Part shown: piece by piece, positions 7,255-15,558 of the stretch
Position numbering within the stretch: position 1 is the first letter of the stretch
Layout: each line of letters opens with the position of its first letter
Origin: Spirochaetota bacterium
Lineage (GTDB): Bacteria > Spirochaetota > Brachyspiria > Brachyspirales > JACRPF01
Assembly (NCBI GenBank): GCA_016214035.1
Contig: JACRPF010000007.1
Location: forward strand, 62,001-126,000
DNA length: 64,000 bases
Direction of reading: 5' to 3'
Notes under the pieces: generated by a model
What the model saw: only the letters and a program-made list of their open reading frames with translations
Told to the model about the DNA's origin: nothing
Database searches by the model: none
Position numbers and translations under genes: made by a program

Positions 7255-7845
7255 GATTCCATATCGTATATACCCATCACCATCTTGCGTTCCCATGCGC
7301 TCACACCATCGCCGCGGGTTATCTTCGATGTATTGCCGCACACGATTACATTCATCGTCGTCACGGATGATATGATCGTAAAAGCGCGGTTGCCAGCAGA
7401 ATTCTATTGCATGTATCCGGGCGAATTGCGTAACCGCCGATTTGAATCCGCGGATGATCGACGCGAGATTTTTCGATTGCGGTGAAAATGAATTGACCGC
7501 AACGCCGTGGGTATCGGTAGGCGCGCGATGCGTCGCGCGCCTACCGATACCCACGGCTACATTATTATAGCTGTTTTCACCGATGATGATAATCCCGTGT
7601 ATGTGATCGGGCATCAACACGAATGCATCCAGCGTGATATTCATGTCGGGACGTATAGCCGGCGTTTTATGCCATTCATCCCGTGTAACACTGCCGATAT
7701 CCGACGGAATCATTTTACCATCGACAATCTCGCCGAAATACGGCATTCGCTGTCCGGTGCAGATGGTAACAAAATATGCGCCGGGCTGTGAATAATCGTA
7801 TCCCGCAAGCCGTGCAGAACCGTTTCTGTATTTCCCGTTACTCAC
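7234..7845 (-). CDS. REP-associated tyrosine transposase (RAYT, IS200/Y1-like)
   Basis: A 203-residue Y1 transposase-like protein. It has the N-terminal YDYSQPGAYFVTICT start typical of RAYTs, the HUH motif in MPDHIHGIII, and the C-terminal FYDHIIRDDDE...YIEDNPRRW segment carrying the likely catalytic Tyr. RAYTs are domesticated single-copy transposases that act on REP hairpins. Between the HUH motif and the Tyr region an in-frame 54-bp near-perfect palindrome (7504-7557) encodes GIGRRATHRAPTDT. The gene is bracketed by duplicated degT 3'-end sequence. It appears intact. Confidence 0.85.
   Translation of the reverse strand: MSNGKYRNGSARLAGYDYSQPGAYFVTICTGQRMPYFGEIVDGKMIPSDIGSVTRDEWHKTPAIRPDMNITLDAFVLMPDHIHGIIIIGENSYNNVAVGIGRRATHRAPTDTHGVAVNSFSPQSKNLASIIRGFKSAVTQFARIHAIEFCWQPRFYDHIIRDDDECNRVRQYIEDNPRRWCERMGTQDGDGYIRYGIEDQIKL
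7504..7557. repeat. Perfect 25-bp-arm palindrome inside the RAYT gene
   Basis: The arms at 7504-7528 and 7533-7557 are exact inverted copies with a 4-nt loop (TGCG). The stem centre is GC-rich (GTAGGCGCGCGA). Its length is divisible by three and it leaves the transposase frame open, so it looks like an inserted mobile palindrome tolerated as a protein linker. Confidence 0.75.
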
Positions 7846-7909
7846 CTGTTCAATCCCCGCGCAAACTTCCGCGGATGTATATGTTATTACGTGCTTGAAG
7901 CGCGCCGCC

Positions 7910-9013
7910 CTACACCAGCGCTTTCAATTCCTTTATCACCGTATCCTGATCTTCCTTCGGCATCTCGTTATAGATCGGCAGTGCGAAGATATCCTCGCTC
8001 ACCTTCTCCGAGACCGGCATATCGCCTTTTTTATAGCCGAGATTCGCGAAGCATTCCATGAGGTGCAGCGCCTTCGGATAATATATCGCCGTGGGTATGC
8101 CGTTACGCCCGAGCCCTTCGATGATGGCCGCGCGTTTAGGCGACCGTATGCAGTACTGCGCATACACCGATTCATTGCCTTTGTCGATGACCGGAACAGT
8201 GAGACTGCCCGCTAGTCCGGCGTTGTATATCGCCGCGCGTTTTCTCCGCTCGCTCATGTCGGCGTCGAAACCGTTGAACTTCTCGAGGAGTACCGCGGCC
8301 TGAAGATTGTCGAGCCGCCCCGTCATACCGATGCGCGTGTGATGATATTTCGTCTGTTCGCCGTGATGGCGTATCATCTTCATATCATTGATGAGTTTTT
8401 CATTATCGGTGAACACCATGCCGCCGTCGCCGAAACAGCCGAGCGGCTTTGCGGGAAAGAACGAGGTGACGGCAATGTCGCCGAACGAGCAGGCTTTGCG
8501 TCCGTTCCGCGCCGCACCGAACGCCTGACACGCATCCTCGATGACGAAGAGGTTATGCTTCTTGGCGATAGCGCTTATTTTGTCGTAATCGGCACATTGA
8601 CCGAAGAGGTCTACCGGGATGATGCCGACGGTACTTTTGGTGATGCTTGCTTCTATCTTTGACGCATCGATATTATAGGTCTTCTCGTCAATATCCACGA
8701 AGACCGGTTTCGCGCCGAGGAACGCAACGGCTTCGGCGGTGGCGATGAACGTGAACGCGGGAACGATGACTTCTTTAGTGCGGTTGTCGTTCTCGGGTGA
8801 AAGACCGAGCGCCATGAGCGCAATGAGAAGCCCGTCCATACCCGACGATACGCCGGCCGCATACCGCGAGCCGGAATACTTTGCGAGCGTTTCCTCGAGC
8901 TCGGTGAGTTCGGGGCCGAAGATGAACTGACTCCGCGAGATGACCGATGCTATTCTCGCGTCCATTTTTTCTTTTCGTGCCAGATACCCTGCGTGCAGAT
9001 CCATGAATTTCAT
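7910..9013 (-). CDS. DegT/DnrJ/EryC1/StrS-family PLP aminotransferase
   Basis: A 367-residue fold-type I PLP enzyme of the sugar aminotransferase family. FIFGPELTELEETLAKYSG near the N-terminus, GLDPV-like VPAFTFIATAEAV, DLFGQ, EDACQAFGA and the Schiff-base lysine in SFFPAKPLG (about residue 189) are all visible. It probably transaminates a keto-sugar nucleotide for surface glycan synthesis; the substrate is not predictable. The ATG at 9013 follows an AAGGAAA ribosome site. It lies 12 bp downstream of the STAS gene on the same strand. Confidence 0.92.
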   Translation of the reverse strand: MKFMDLHAGYLARKEKMDARIASVISRSQFIFGPELTELEETLAKYSGSRYAAGVSSGMDGLLIALMALGLSPENDNRTKEVIVPAFTFIATAEAVAFLGAKPVFVDIDEKTYNIDASKIEASITKSTVGIIPVDLFGQCADYDKISAIAKKHNLFVIEDACQAFGAARNGRKACSFGDIAVTSFFPAKPLGCFGDGGMVFTDNEKLINDMKMIRHHGEQTKYHHTRIGMTGRLDNLQAAVLLEKFNGFDADMSERRKRAAIYNAGLAGSLTVPVIDKGNESVYAQYCIRSPKRAAIIEGLGRNGIPTAIYYPKALHLMECFANLGYKKGDMPVSEKVSEDIFALPIYNEMPKEDQDTVIKELKALV

Positions 9014-9025
9014 ATGGTTTCCTTC

Positions 9026-9355
9026 TTAGTGAACGTCGTCTATTGAATTGAATATCAGAAACAGGTCTTTCACCTGCCCCATCTCGAAAAGCCTGTCGAC
9101 ATTCGGCATGATATTGCAGAACGAGAACATCTTGCCGCATTTTTTGATGGACTTGAACATCATGATGAGTATTCCCATGCCGCTCGAATCGATGAACGTA
9201 ACGCCGCCCATATCGAGACAGACATGCGTTATCTCCGGTTTCTTCTCGATAAGCTCAAGCGCCGTCTTTTTAAGCCGGTCGGCATTATACAGATCGATAT
9301 CGCTTTTGATATGGATAAACTGAATCGTTCCTTTTTGCGTAAAATCGATATTCAT
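9026..9355 (-). CDS. STAS-domain protein (anti-sigma factor antagonist)
   Basis: A 109-residue single STAS domain of SpoIIAA/RsbV type. The phosphorylatable serine lies in the conserved VTFIDSSGMGILI segment (about residues 53-65). Such proteins release sigma factors or act in partner-switching when dephosphorylated. No kinase or phosphatase partner is adjacent; the sensor kinase at 36.6 kb is of a different type. It precedes degT by 12 bp and they may be cotranscribed. A TATAAT lies on the minus strand near 9410, about 55 bp upstream. Confidence 0.88.
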   Translation of the reverse strand: MNIDFTQKGTIQFIHIKSDIDLYNADRLKKTALELIEKKPEITHVCLDMGGVTFIDSSGMGILIMMFKSIKKCGKMFSFCNIMPNVDRLFEMGQVKDLFLIFNSIDDVH

Positions 9356-9464
9356 ATCTACTCGCGTTCTCGTTTTCGCAGCGGCTCAGCACATCGTCCG
9401 CTGGAACCATTATAACACATTTCTAAAATAAATGGTGATATTACCCGCGAAATACGCATACCGG

Positions 9465-10094
9465 TCACAGACCGAGCGCGGAAAGCCATGCCGCGGCGAG
9501 GAGCGCATGTCCCGCCGTTGTGGGATGACATCCGTCACTGGTCCAGCGTACGTCCTTCGCCTCGCGTATGGCTTTTTTCTGTGCTTCACGGGCGGGAACG
9601 TAGACCGCTTTGTATTCCTTTGCAAACGCGATAACGCTCTCGGTGCGTTCATCAAGGAGACGCGCGAGTTCGGTGTCGTTATCCTCGGTAATCGTCGTGG
9701 GGCTCATGAGCACGAGCTGACGCACGCCGCCGGCAAGCGCCCGGTCGATGAGCTTCCGGTAATTCGCCTTGTACTCGTCGATGGTCACATAGGTCTGATT
9801 GTTCCACATACCGCGCAATCGCCACACATCGTTCACGCCGATGGATATCGAAAGCACATCCGGCTTCAATGCCACGCAGTCCGCATCCCAGCGTTCGAGC
9901 AGTTCTGTTGTCCGGTTCCCGCCGACGCCGCGATTGAGTATCGTGAGTTTTTTGTCCGCATGCCGCACCTGCAGATAGCCGCGGATCATCGCCACGTAAC
10001 CGCCGCCGAGATTGTCAGCCGCGGAAACGCGCCCGCAGTCGGTAATGCTGTCGCCCTGAAAAAGTATCGTGTCATTGTTTTTGATAGCGCTCAT
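9465..10094 (-). CDS. SGNH/GDSL hydrolase family protein
   Basis: A 209-residue SGNH hydrolase. Block I is ILFQGDSITDCGR (catalytic Ser about residue 15), block II has GVGGN, block III IGVNDVW, and block V DGCHPTTAGH (catalytic Asp and His). There is no signal peptide, so it is cytosolic, probably an acyl or acetyl esterase acting on sugars. The ATG at 10094 has a clear AAGGAG. It follows dtd by 12 bp on the same strand. Confidence 0.9.
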   Translation of the reverse strand: MSAIKNNDTILFQGDSITDCGRVSAADNLGGGYVAMIRGYLQVRHADKKLTILNRGVGGNRTTELLERWDADCVALKPDVLSISIGVNDVWRLRGMWNNQTYVTIDEYKANYRKLIDRALAGGVRQLVLMSPTTITEDNDTELARLLDERTESVIAFAKEYKAVYVPAREAQKKAIREAKDVRWTSDGCHPTTAGHALLAAAWLSALGL

Positions 10095-10106
10095 CGGAAT
10101 CTCCTT

Positions 10107-10547
10107 TTAATTCAATTCGTAGATTATCGTAACCGGACCGTCATTCACGAGCCGGACATCCATCATCGCCTGAAAGCATCCGTTCTTTGTCCGCGGGAAT
10201 ACACCGGTAAATGCGTCTACGAACGAGGCATAGAGCGTGCGTGCTTCCTCAACCGGCATGGCATTATCATACGAAGGGCGTTTCCCTTTCGATATATCTC
10301 CGGCAAGTGTGAACTGCGAGACAAGAAGCACTTCACCGCCGATGTCGTTCACCGAGAGGTTCATCTTGTCGTTTTCATCGGAGAATATCCGCATCCCCGC
10401 TATTTTATCGATGGCTTTCGGGAACAGCGCGGCGGTATCGCCCTTTTCAAGACCTACGAATACGAGAAGGCCTTTCCGTATTTCGGCCACTGTTGCGCCG
10501 TCAACATGGACGGCAGCCTCTTTGACGCGCTGAATGACGAATTTCAT
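10107..10547 (-). CDS. dtd: D-aminoacyl-tRNA deacylase
   Basis: A 146-residue protein of the exact family length. It hydrolyses D-aminoacyl-tRNAs (and Gly-tRNA-Ala), recycling mischarged tRNA. Both active-site signatures are present: SQFTLAGD near residue 78 and NDGPVTI (the Gly-cisPro type motif) near the C-terminus. The N-terminus MKFVIQRVKEAAVHVDG is canonical. It is followed on the same strand by the SGNH hydrolase gene. Confidence 0.95.
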   Translation of the reverse strand: MKFVIQRVKEAAVHVDGATVAEIRKGLLVFVGLEKGDTAALFPKAIDKIAGMRIFSDENDKMNLSVNDIGGEVLLVSQFTLAGDISKGKRPSYDNAMPVEEARTLYASFVDAFTGVFPRTKNGCFQAMMDVRLVNDGPVTIIYELN

Positions 10548-10551
10548 AGTG

Positions 10552-10965
10552 CTAAACGGCGCTTTTTATGTATTCTTCTGCATTCATTATAATTAAATCT
10601 GATTTTTTATAATCCTGTTTGTTTCTTGTAATTATAACTTTAATCTTATTGTTTTTTGCCGTATATATTTGAATTGCGTCTTCGAAATCATTAAAATCTG
10701 ATTCAGAAGCACTGCATATCTCGTTTTTCCCTACATTCAATATCCGTATGATCTGCTGCAGCTTCTTAATACCGCTCATCGCTTTTTCGTGATTTGTATA
10801 TTTTCGTAGCACGTAATACACATTTGAGAATACTAAGCTGGAAGTATATCCCTCTATATCACCGACCTCGATCTTTGTAAATAATTGTTCGATGAATTGA
10901 ACATCCGGCTCTCGATTTAATAAAAGATCAAGAATCACATCCGAGTCAAGAAATACTTTATTCAT
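10552..10965 (-). CDS. PIN-domain ribonuclease toxin (VapC-like)
   Basis: A 137-residue PIN protein. The N-terminal acidic residues lie in FLDSDVILDLLLNREP, and later acidic positions fall in SDFNDFEDAIQIY and near ITRNKQDY. PIN toxins cleave RNA using Mg2+. It overlaps the upstream antitoxin gene by 4 bp (ATGA-type coupling). Codon use is more AT-rich than in the flanking genes, consistent with a mobile toxin-antitoxin cassette. Confidence 0.87.
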   Translation of the reverse strand: MNKVFLDSDVILDLLLNREPDVQFIEQLFTKIEVGDIEGYTSSLVFSNVYYVLRKYTNHEKAMSGIKKLQQIIRILNVGKNEICSASESDFNDFEDAIQIYTAKNNKIKVIITRNKQDYKKSDLIIMNAEEYIKSAV

Positions 10966-11210
10966 AGATATTTCTTTGACAATCTTTCTGCAATAATATC
11001 CTTATAGTCAGATGAGATATTGCCGCCCTTTACCATCCCTTTTAATTGTCTTGTGATCGGCGCAGATTTGTGATTATTCATTCTCTTATTATCTAAGGAT
11101 TTCAGGTAATTTTCAACGATTGAAGATATGCTCGTGTGTTTTTTCTTTGAGTATTCCTTCGCATGAGTAATGACTTCTTTATCGAGAAGCAACGTCAATT
11201 TTGACTGCAT
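10962..11210 (-). CDS. Antitoxin of the PIN toxin (ribbon-helix-helix-like)
   Basis: An 82-residue basic protein. The start KLTLLLDKEVITHAKEYSKK and the helix SISSIVENYLKSL match the ribbon-helix-helix-like DUF6364 type of antitoxin that precedes PIN toxins. Its C-terminal half would bind the toxin. It is the first gene of the pair. The promoter just upstream overlaps a perfect palindrome, as expected for autorepression. Confidence 0.8.
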   Translation of the reverse strand: MQSKLTLLLDKEVITHAKEYSKKKHTSISSIVENYLKSLDNKRMNNHKSAPITRQLKGMVKGGNISSDYKDIIAERLSKKYL

Positions 11211-11219
11211 TTCAATTCT

Positions 11220-11233
11220 CCTATACGTATAGG
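11220..11233. promoter_or_regulatory. Toxin-antitoxin operator palindrome
   Basis: CCTATACGTATAGG is a perfect 14-bp palindrome placed directly after the -10 box of the toxin-antitoxin promoter, about 10 bp upstream of the antitoxin start. It fits an operator bound by the ribbon-helix-helix antitoxin. Related TACGTA cores occur at 11247 and 11341. Confidence 0.6.
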
Positions 11234-11262
11234 AATATAATCTACAATACGTACGAAGTCAA
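11234..11262 (-). promoter_or_regulatory. Promoter of the toxin-antitoxin operon
   Basis: On the minus strand TTGACT (11262-11257) and TATATT (11239-11234) are separated by 17 bp. The start site would fall within the adjacent palindrome. Confidence 0.65.
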
Positions 11263-11336
11263 GATGGGTTGCGAAATATGACCCTCGTTATGCTGTTTTA
11301 GATATCTGTTATGCTGAAAATGATATTTACAATTCG

Positions 11337-11350
11337 ATAATACGTATTAT
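11337..11350. promoter_or_regulatory. Second TACGTA palindrome, upstream of the glycosidase gene
   Basis: ATAATACGTATTAT is a perfect 14-bp palindrome 32 bp upstream of the 11382 start. It shares the ATACGTAT core with the toxin-antitoxin operator. It could be a second site for the same regulator or an operator for the glycosidase gene. Confidence 0.4.
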
Positions 11351-11381
11351 TATACCCGCATCATCATCCCGGAGGGCTTCC

Positions 11382-13343
11382 ATGAGTAACGATATTCTCG
11401 GCAATTCGTTCCTGCTCGGCGTCAATTACTGGCCGCGGCACCGCGGACCGCGCATGTGGAGCGAATTCAATGCCGATGAGATAGACGGCGAGTTTGCCGA
11501 GATAAAAGCCATGGGGATGAACACCGTACGTATATTCCCCGTCTGGGACGATTTCCAGCCGCTCAAGGAAGTAGGCGTTGGCGATAAATGGCGCGAGATT
11601 GTCATGCGGAACGACGAGATGACAAGCTCAATTGAAAACCCCGCCATGATAGACGAGAAGATGATGAAGCATTTCGACACCGTACTCGCCCTCGCGGACA
11701 AGCACGGCCTTAAGCTCATCGTGGCGCTCATGACCGGCTGGATGAGCGGTATGCTCTTTGACGTAAGCTGGCGGAAGAACCGCAATATCTACACCGACCC
11801 GTTTATGATGAAGTGGCAGCTCCTCTACTGCGGCACCTTCGCAAAACGGTATTCCGACAGCAAGACGATAATCGGCTGGGAATACGGCAACGAGCACAAC
11901 TGTTTCATGCACTGCCCCACCGGTGAATCGGCTTGGACGTGGCTCCGCTCCATCGCGAACGAAATACGCGTCAACGACCGCAATCATCCCGTTGTCTCCG
12001 GCATGCATTCGCTCACACCCTACGCAACCGACGGAACACCCTGGGGCATCGATGCCACCGCCGACAGCGCCGACGTCTTCACAGTTCACCCCTACCCGCC
12101 GTTCACTCCCGGCACCTTCATGGACTCACTCAATTCCATGCGCCCCAATCTGCACGCCACGGCGGAAAGCCGTTTCTACGCGTCGCTCGGTAAAAAGCCC
12201 TGCCTCTGCGAAGAGACCGGCACGCTCGGCGACACGAATCTCTCGGAACTCTCGTCGGCGGATTTCATTCGACGGAGACTATTCAGTCTGTTCGCCAACG
12301 GCGACCTCGGCTGCATCTGGTGGTGCGGCGTTGATTTCTCCTGCGGCGAAAAACTCCCCTACCGCTGGGTTCAGATGGAAAATGACGGACTCGGTCTTAT
12401 CGACGTGAATAAACGGGTAAAACCGGCCGGGCAGGAATTCAAAAAGTTCTCCGCCGTTACCGCGAAACTGCCGAAACTCCCCGATACAAAAAAGCGCGCA
12501 GCCATCGTCATCCGCGACCGCGAGATAGGCGGCGGCGAAAAATGGACGCTCTTTTATAACGCCTATGTGCTCTGCAAACAGGCGGGCATCGAGGCGGACT
12601 TCGTCTATCCGCACGACTCGCTCGACAACTATGACCTCATCATCTGCCCGTCGATTGCGGGGCATTCGAACTATTTTGCGACAAGCTGGAACCGCATCAT
12701 GAAACGGGTGGCAAACGGCGCCACGCTTTTCCTCTCATACGACGGCGGCCATTTCACGCGCTCTGCCGAGGTCTTCGGTCTTACACGCACCGACCGTGAA
12801 CCGATGAAACCGGGCATGACGGCAAAAGCGGAATCATCAGTGCCGAAATCGCTCAAAGACCTTACGCTCACCGTCAAACAGGAATGGAATCTCAATCTCC
12901 GCGACACGAGCGGCACGGTGCTCATGCGCTGGAACGACGGAACACCGGCGATGACGGAACACGCGTTCGGCAAAGGCAAAGCGATATTCCTCGGCGTAGG
13001 CATCGAGGCGCAGCGCGGCCGCACGAATTACGCGCTTGAGAATGACAGCGTGTGGCGCGTCTATGATTTCCTGCGAACCACGGCGGGCATCACTGAAAAG
13101 ATCGAACTTGCCGATGCTCCATTTATCGAGCGGACATATCATGCAGTTTCAGATAAAGAAGGATATTTCACCGTTATCAATCATACCGACAAAGACATCA
13201 GTGTGTCTATTACCGCCGAAAAATCGCCGACCGCACTTACGGTCATCAATGACGGTTATGGTGCAAAGGCGGAAAAAAGCGGTCCGTCATGGAAGATATC
13301 GCTTCCGGCATTCGGCTGCGGGATATTTAAAGCTGCGTGGTAG
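11382..13343 (+). CDS. Glycoside hydrolase with (beta/alpha)8 barrel and GATase-like domain
   Basis: A 653-residue cytosolic enzyme without signal peptide. The barrel (about 1-350) has clan GH-A features: GVNYWPRHRGP, MNTVRIFPVWDDF, the acid/base Glu in GWEYGNEHNC (about residue 171) and the nucleophile Glu in CLCEETGTLG (about 277). Residues about 365-550 (AAIVIRDREIGG...LIICPSIAGHSN) resemble the glutamine-amidotransferase-like middle domain of GH42 beta-galactosidases, and a beta-sandwich tail follows. A GH5- or GH42-related beta-glycosidase is likely; the substrate is unknown. A GGAGG site precedes the ATG. The adjacent AraC gene is convergent. Confidence 0.82.
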   Translation: MSNDILGNSFLLGVNYWPRHRGPRMWSEFNADEIDGEFAEIKAMGMNTVRIFPVWDDFQPLKEVGVGDKWREIVMRNDEMTSSIENPAMIDEKMMKHFDTVLALADKHGLKLIVALMTGWMSGMLFDVSWRKNRNIYTDPFMMKWQLLYCGTFAKRYSDSKTIIGWEYGNEHNCFMHCPTGESAWTWLRSIANEIRVNDRNHPVVSGMHSLTPYATDGTPWGIDATADSADVFTVHPYPPFTPGTFMDSLNSMRPNLHATAESRFYASLGKKPCLCEETGTLGDTNLSELSSADFIRRRLFSLFANGDLGCIWWCGVDFSCGEKLPYRWVQMENDGLGLIDVNKRVKPAGQEFKKFSAVTAKLPKLPDTKKRAAIVIRDREIGGGEKWTLFYNAYVLCKQAGIEADFVYPHDSLDNYDLIICPSIAGHSNYFATSWNRIMKRVANGATLFLSYDGGHFTRSAEVFGLTRTDREPMKPGMTAKAESSVPKSLKDLTLTVKQEWNLNLRDTSGTVLMRWNDGTPAMTEHAFGKGKAIFLGVGIEAQRGRTNYALENDSVWRVYDFLRTTAGITEKIELADAPFIERTYHAVSDKEGYFTVINHTDKDISVSITAEKSPTALTVINDGYGAKAEKSGPSWKISLPAFGCGIFKAAW

Positions 13344-13349
13344 CGCTGT

Positions 13350-14225
13350 TCATCCAGCCTGGTTGGAACGTTTTCTATAATCACGCGGCGACATGCTGCA
13401 GTATTTTTTAAATATTTCGTTGAACTGACTCATCGATCCGAAACCCGACGACAGCGCGATATCTATCACCTGCTGATGTGTGGTCATGAGCAGCCGCTGC
13501 GCATGCCAGACCCGGTGACGATTGATGAATTCCGGTATCGTCGTCCCGAACTTCGTCCGGAAAAGCCCCGCGATATGATCCGCCGATACTCCGGCGATTT
13601 CCGCTATCTTTTCGGCATAAAGCTCATCAGTGTAATGTTCCGCGATATAGCGCGCCGCCGCAATCAGCTTCCCGCCGCCCGCGCGTGATACGTCTGCCGA
13701 AGCGAACTGCGTCTGAAACCGCATCAACCGCGCCCGTATTTCCATCAATGCTACGCCGAGACGTACGCTGTCGCGCGAGGCGATATCGTCCGACCATTGT
13801 GCGAATGACAACCGGTCGATGGATGAACGCTTCATGTCACGTTCAACGAGCATACCGCCGGACAACACCGCTTTTATAAACGCCGGAGAAAGCTCCCATG
13901 ACAGAAACCATGAGAGCGGAATATGTATGAACGACAATGACTTCACGCGTTTGCGTGCGAGCCGCTGATGCGGAACGGCACCCCAGAACATGGTGAACCG
14001 GTCACGGGCAAGCACCACCTGTTTCCCGCCGATAAGCCAGGTGAGACTTTCGCCGTCAAGCAGATTGAGCTCAATATCCTGATGACTGTCCGGGTCACTC
14101 ATCGGCGTGCAGTCGGTGCTTCCGGCACTGAGACCATAGGCGAAACGCGGCACAAAAACTCCCTGCATCGTGATACCGGAAAACCGGAGATTCGATGCCC
14201 ATCGTCCGGAAGATTCCGGAGACAT
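13350..14225 (-). CDS. AraC-family transcriptional regulator
   Basis: About 291 residues from ATG 14225; an upstream in-frame TTG at 14279 is less likely. The N-terminal part is a ligand-sensing domain (LLDGESLTWLIGGKQVVL, FTMFWGAVPHQ). The last 100 residues carry two HTH motifs (AEKIAEIAGVSADHIAGLFR and VIDIALSSGFGSMSQFNEIF, ending SPRDYRKR). It is divergent from the GH140-like gene at 14272 and convergent with the 11382 glycosidase, so it probably regulates this sugar locus. A TATAAT (14240-14235) lies only 9 nt upstream of the ATG. Confidence 0.88.
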   Translation of the reverse strand: MSPESSGRWASNLRFSGITMQGVFVPRFAYGLSAGSTDCTPMSDPDSHQDIELNLLDGESLTWLIGGKQVVLARDRFTMFWGAVPHQRLARKRVKSLSFIHIPLSWFLSWELSPAFIKAVLSGGMLVERDMKRSSIDRLSFAQWSDDIASRDSVRLGVALMEIRARLMRFQTQFASADVSRAGGGKLIAAARYIAEHYTDELYAEKIAEIAGVSADHIAGLFRTKFGTTIPEFINRHRVWHAQRLLMTTHQQVIDIALSSGFGSMSQFNEIFKKYCSMSPRDYRKRSNQAG

Positions 14226-14271
14226 TGAAAGTATATTATACACAGCTGAAAAGTAAACGCATGGAGTCACT

Positions 14272-15558
14272 ATGCTCAAGGTTCATCACACACAGCGATA
14301 TCTCAGTATCGACGGCAAACCGTTCTACTGGCTCGGCGACACCGCCTGGCATCTCTTTCACCGGCTCACCTTTGATGAAGCGGTCCGCTACCTGAACGAC
14401 CGCGCCGCAAAAGGATTCACGGTCATACAGGCGGTAATACTCTGCGAATATGACGGTTTCAAACCGAATGTAAACGGCGATGTGATATTCGACGCGATGG
14501 ATGTTTCGAAACCGAACAGCGCGTATTTCAAACATATCGACCGCGTCATGGATGCTGCCGCGAAACTCGGCCTCTACATGGCGCTGATACCGGTATGGGG
14601 CGACAAGGTGGGAACGGGATTCTGGGGTGAAGGGCCGACGCATTTCATCAACGAGCAGAACGCCCGTGATTACGGGAAGTTCATCGGTGCACGATATCGC
14701 GATTATCCGGTGATATGGATGAACGGCGGCGACAGGCCCGCCGACGGCAATGAGCATATCTGGAATGCGCTCGCTGAAGGACTGAAGGAAGGCGATAAGG
14801 ACACTCATCTTATGACCTATCATCCCTGCGGCGGACGGTCTTCATCCGAGTGGTTCCACAACACCGACTGGCTCGATTTCAATATGCTGCAGACGGCGCA
14901 TCAGATACATGCGAACACCTACACACCCATCGCCGTGGACTACAGCCGCACTCCCGCAAAACCGTGCATCGTGGGCGAATGCGGCTATGAAGACCATCCG
15001 AGCGCCGGCGGTGAAATCTACATCGACGATTACTACGTGCGCATGGGCGCATACTGGTCGGTGTTCAGCGGCGCGTTCGGCAATACCTACGGCTGTCACG
15101 ACATCTGGCAGTTCTATGACCCGAAACGTTACAAGCCCATCAACCGCGTACGTACGCCGTGGTATGACGCGCTCGATTTCCCCGGCGCTTCGCAGATGGC
15201 GCATCTCAAATCGCTTATGCTGTCACATCCGTTCTTTGAACGCATACCCGACCAGTCGATAATAGGCGACAACCAGAAAGCATCCGGCCTGCCCCACGTA
15301 CGGGCAACGCGTGACGGCACGAAAGGAAAATCCGATGCGAGCTATATCATGGCATATTTCGCGGCACCGGCGAGTGTCGGCATCCGTACGAATGTCATCG
15401 CGTCGAAAAAAATACGCTGCCGATGGTACGATCCGCGGAACGGAACCTATCGCGATGCGGGCGTCATCGATAACAGCGGAGAACCGATGTTCTCACCGCC
15501 GTCTACCTGGCGCGAAACGGATTGGGTTTTAGTGCTGGATAAAGCAAACGGTCAGTGA
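14272..15558 (+). CDS. DUF4038/apiosidase-like glycoside hydrolase (GH140-like)
   Basis: A 428-residue cytosolic TIM-barrel protein. The start LSIDGKPFYWLGDTAWHLFHRLT, then GFTVIQAVIL, PVIWMNGGDRPAD and CIVGECGYED are the marks of the DUF4038 domain, found in GH140 apiosidases that act on rhamnogalacturonan II. The C-terminal about 90 residues match the collagen-binding-like beta domain that usually follows (RCRWYDPRNGTYRDAG). Catalytic acids probably lie in MNGGD and GECGYED. A GGAG sits 6 nt before the ATG. Its 3' end overlaps the convergent Smr gene by 7 bp. Confidence 0.85.
   Translation: MLKVHHTQRYLSIDGKPFYWLGDTAWHLFHRLTFDEAVRYLNDRAAKGFTVIQAVILCEYDGFKPNVNGDVIFDAMDVSKPNSAYFKHIDRVMDAAAKLGLYMALIPVWGDKVGTGFWGEGPTHFINEQNARDYGKFIGARYRDYPVIWMNGGDRPADGNEHIWNALAEGLKEGDKDTHLMTYHPCGGRSSSEWFHNTDWLDFNMLQTAHQIHANTYTPIAVDYSRTPAKPCIVGECGYEDHPSAGGEIYIDDYYVRMGAYWSVFSGAFGNTYGCHDIWQFYDPKRYKPINRVRTPWYDALDFPGASQMAHLKSLMLSHPFFERIPDQSIIGDNQKASGLPHVRATRDGTKGKSDASYIMAYFAAPASVGIRTNVIASKKIRCRWYDPRNGTYRDAGVIDNSGEPMFSPPSTWRETDWVLVLDKANGQ

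Noticed and set aside
10548-11262. Prophage or larger mobile element around the PIN/antitoxin genes
   Set aside because: Only the two-gene module is AT-rich; flanking genes are ordinary and no integrase, IS end or target duplication is visible.
14226-14263. Fifth leaderless case at the AraC gene (ATG 14225)
   Set aside because: TATAAT lies 9 nt before the ATG, but no acceptable -35 box is found 16-18 bp upstream, so it is weaker than the other four.
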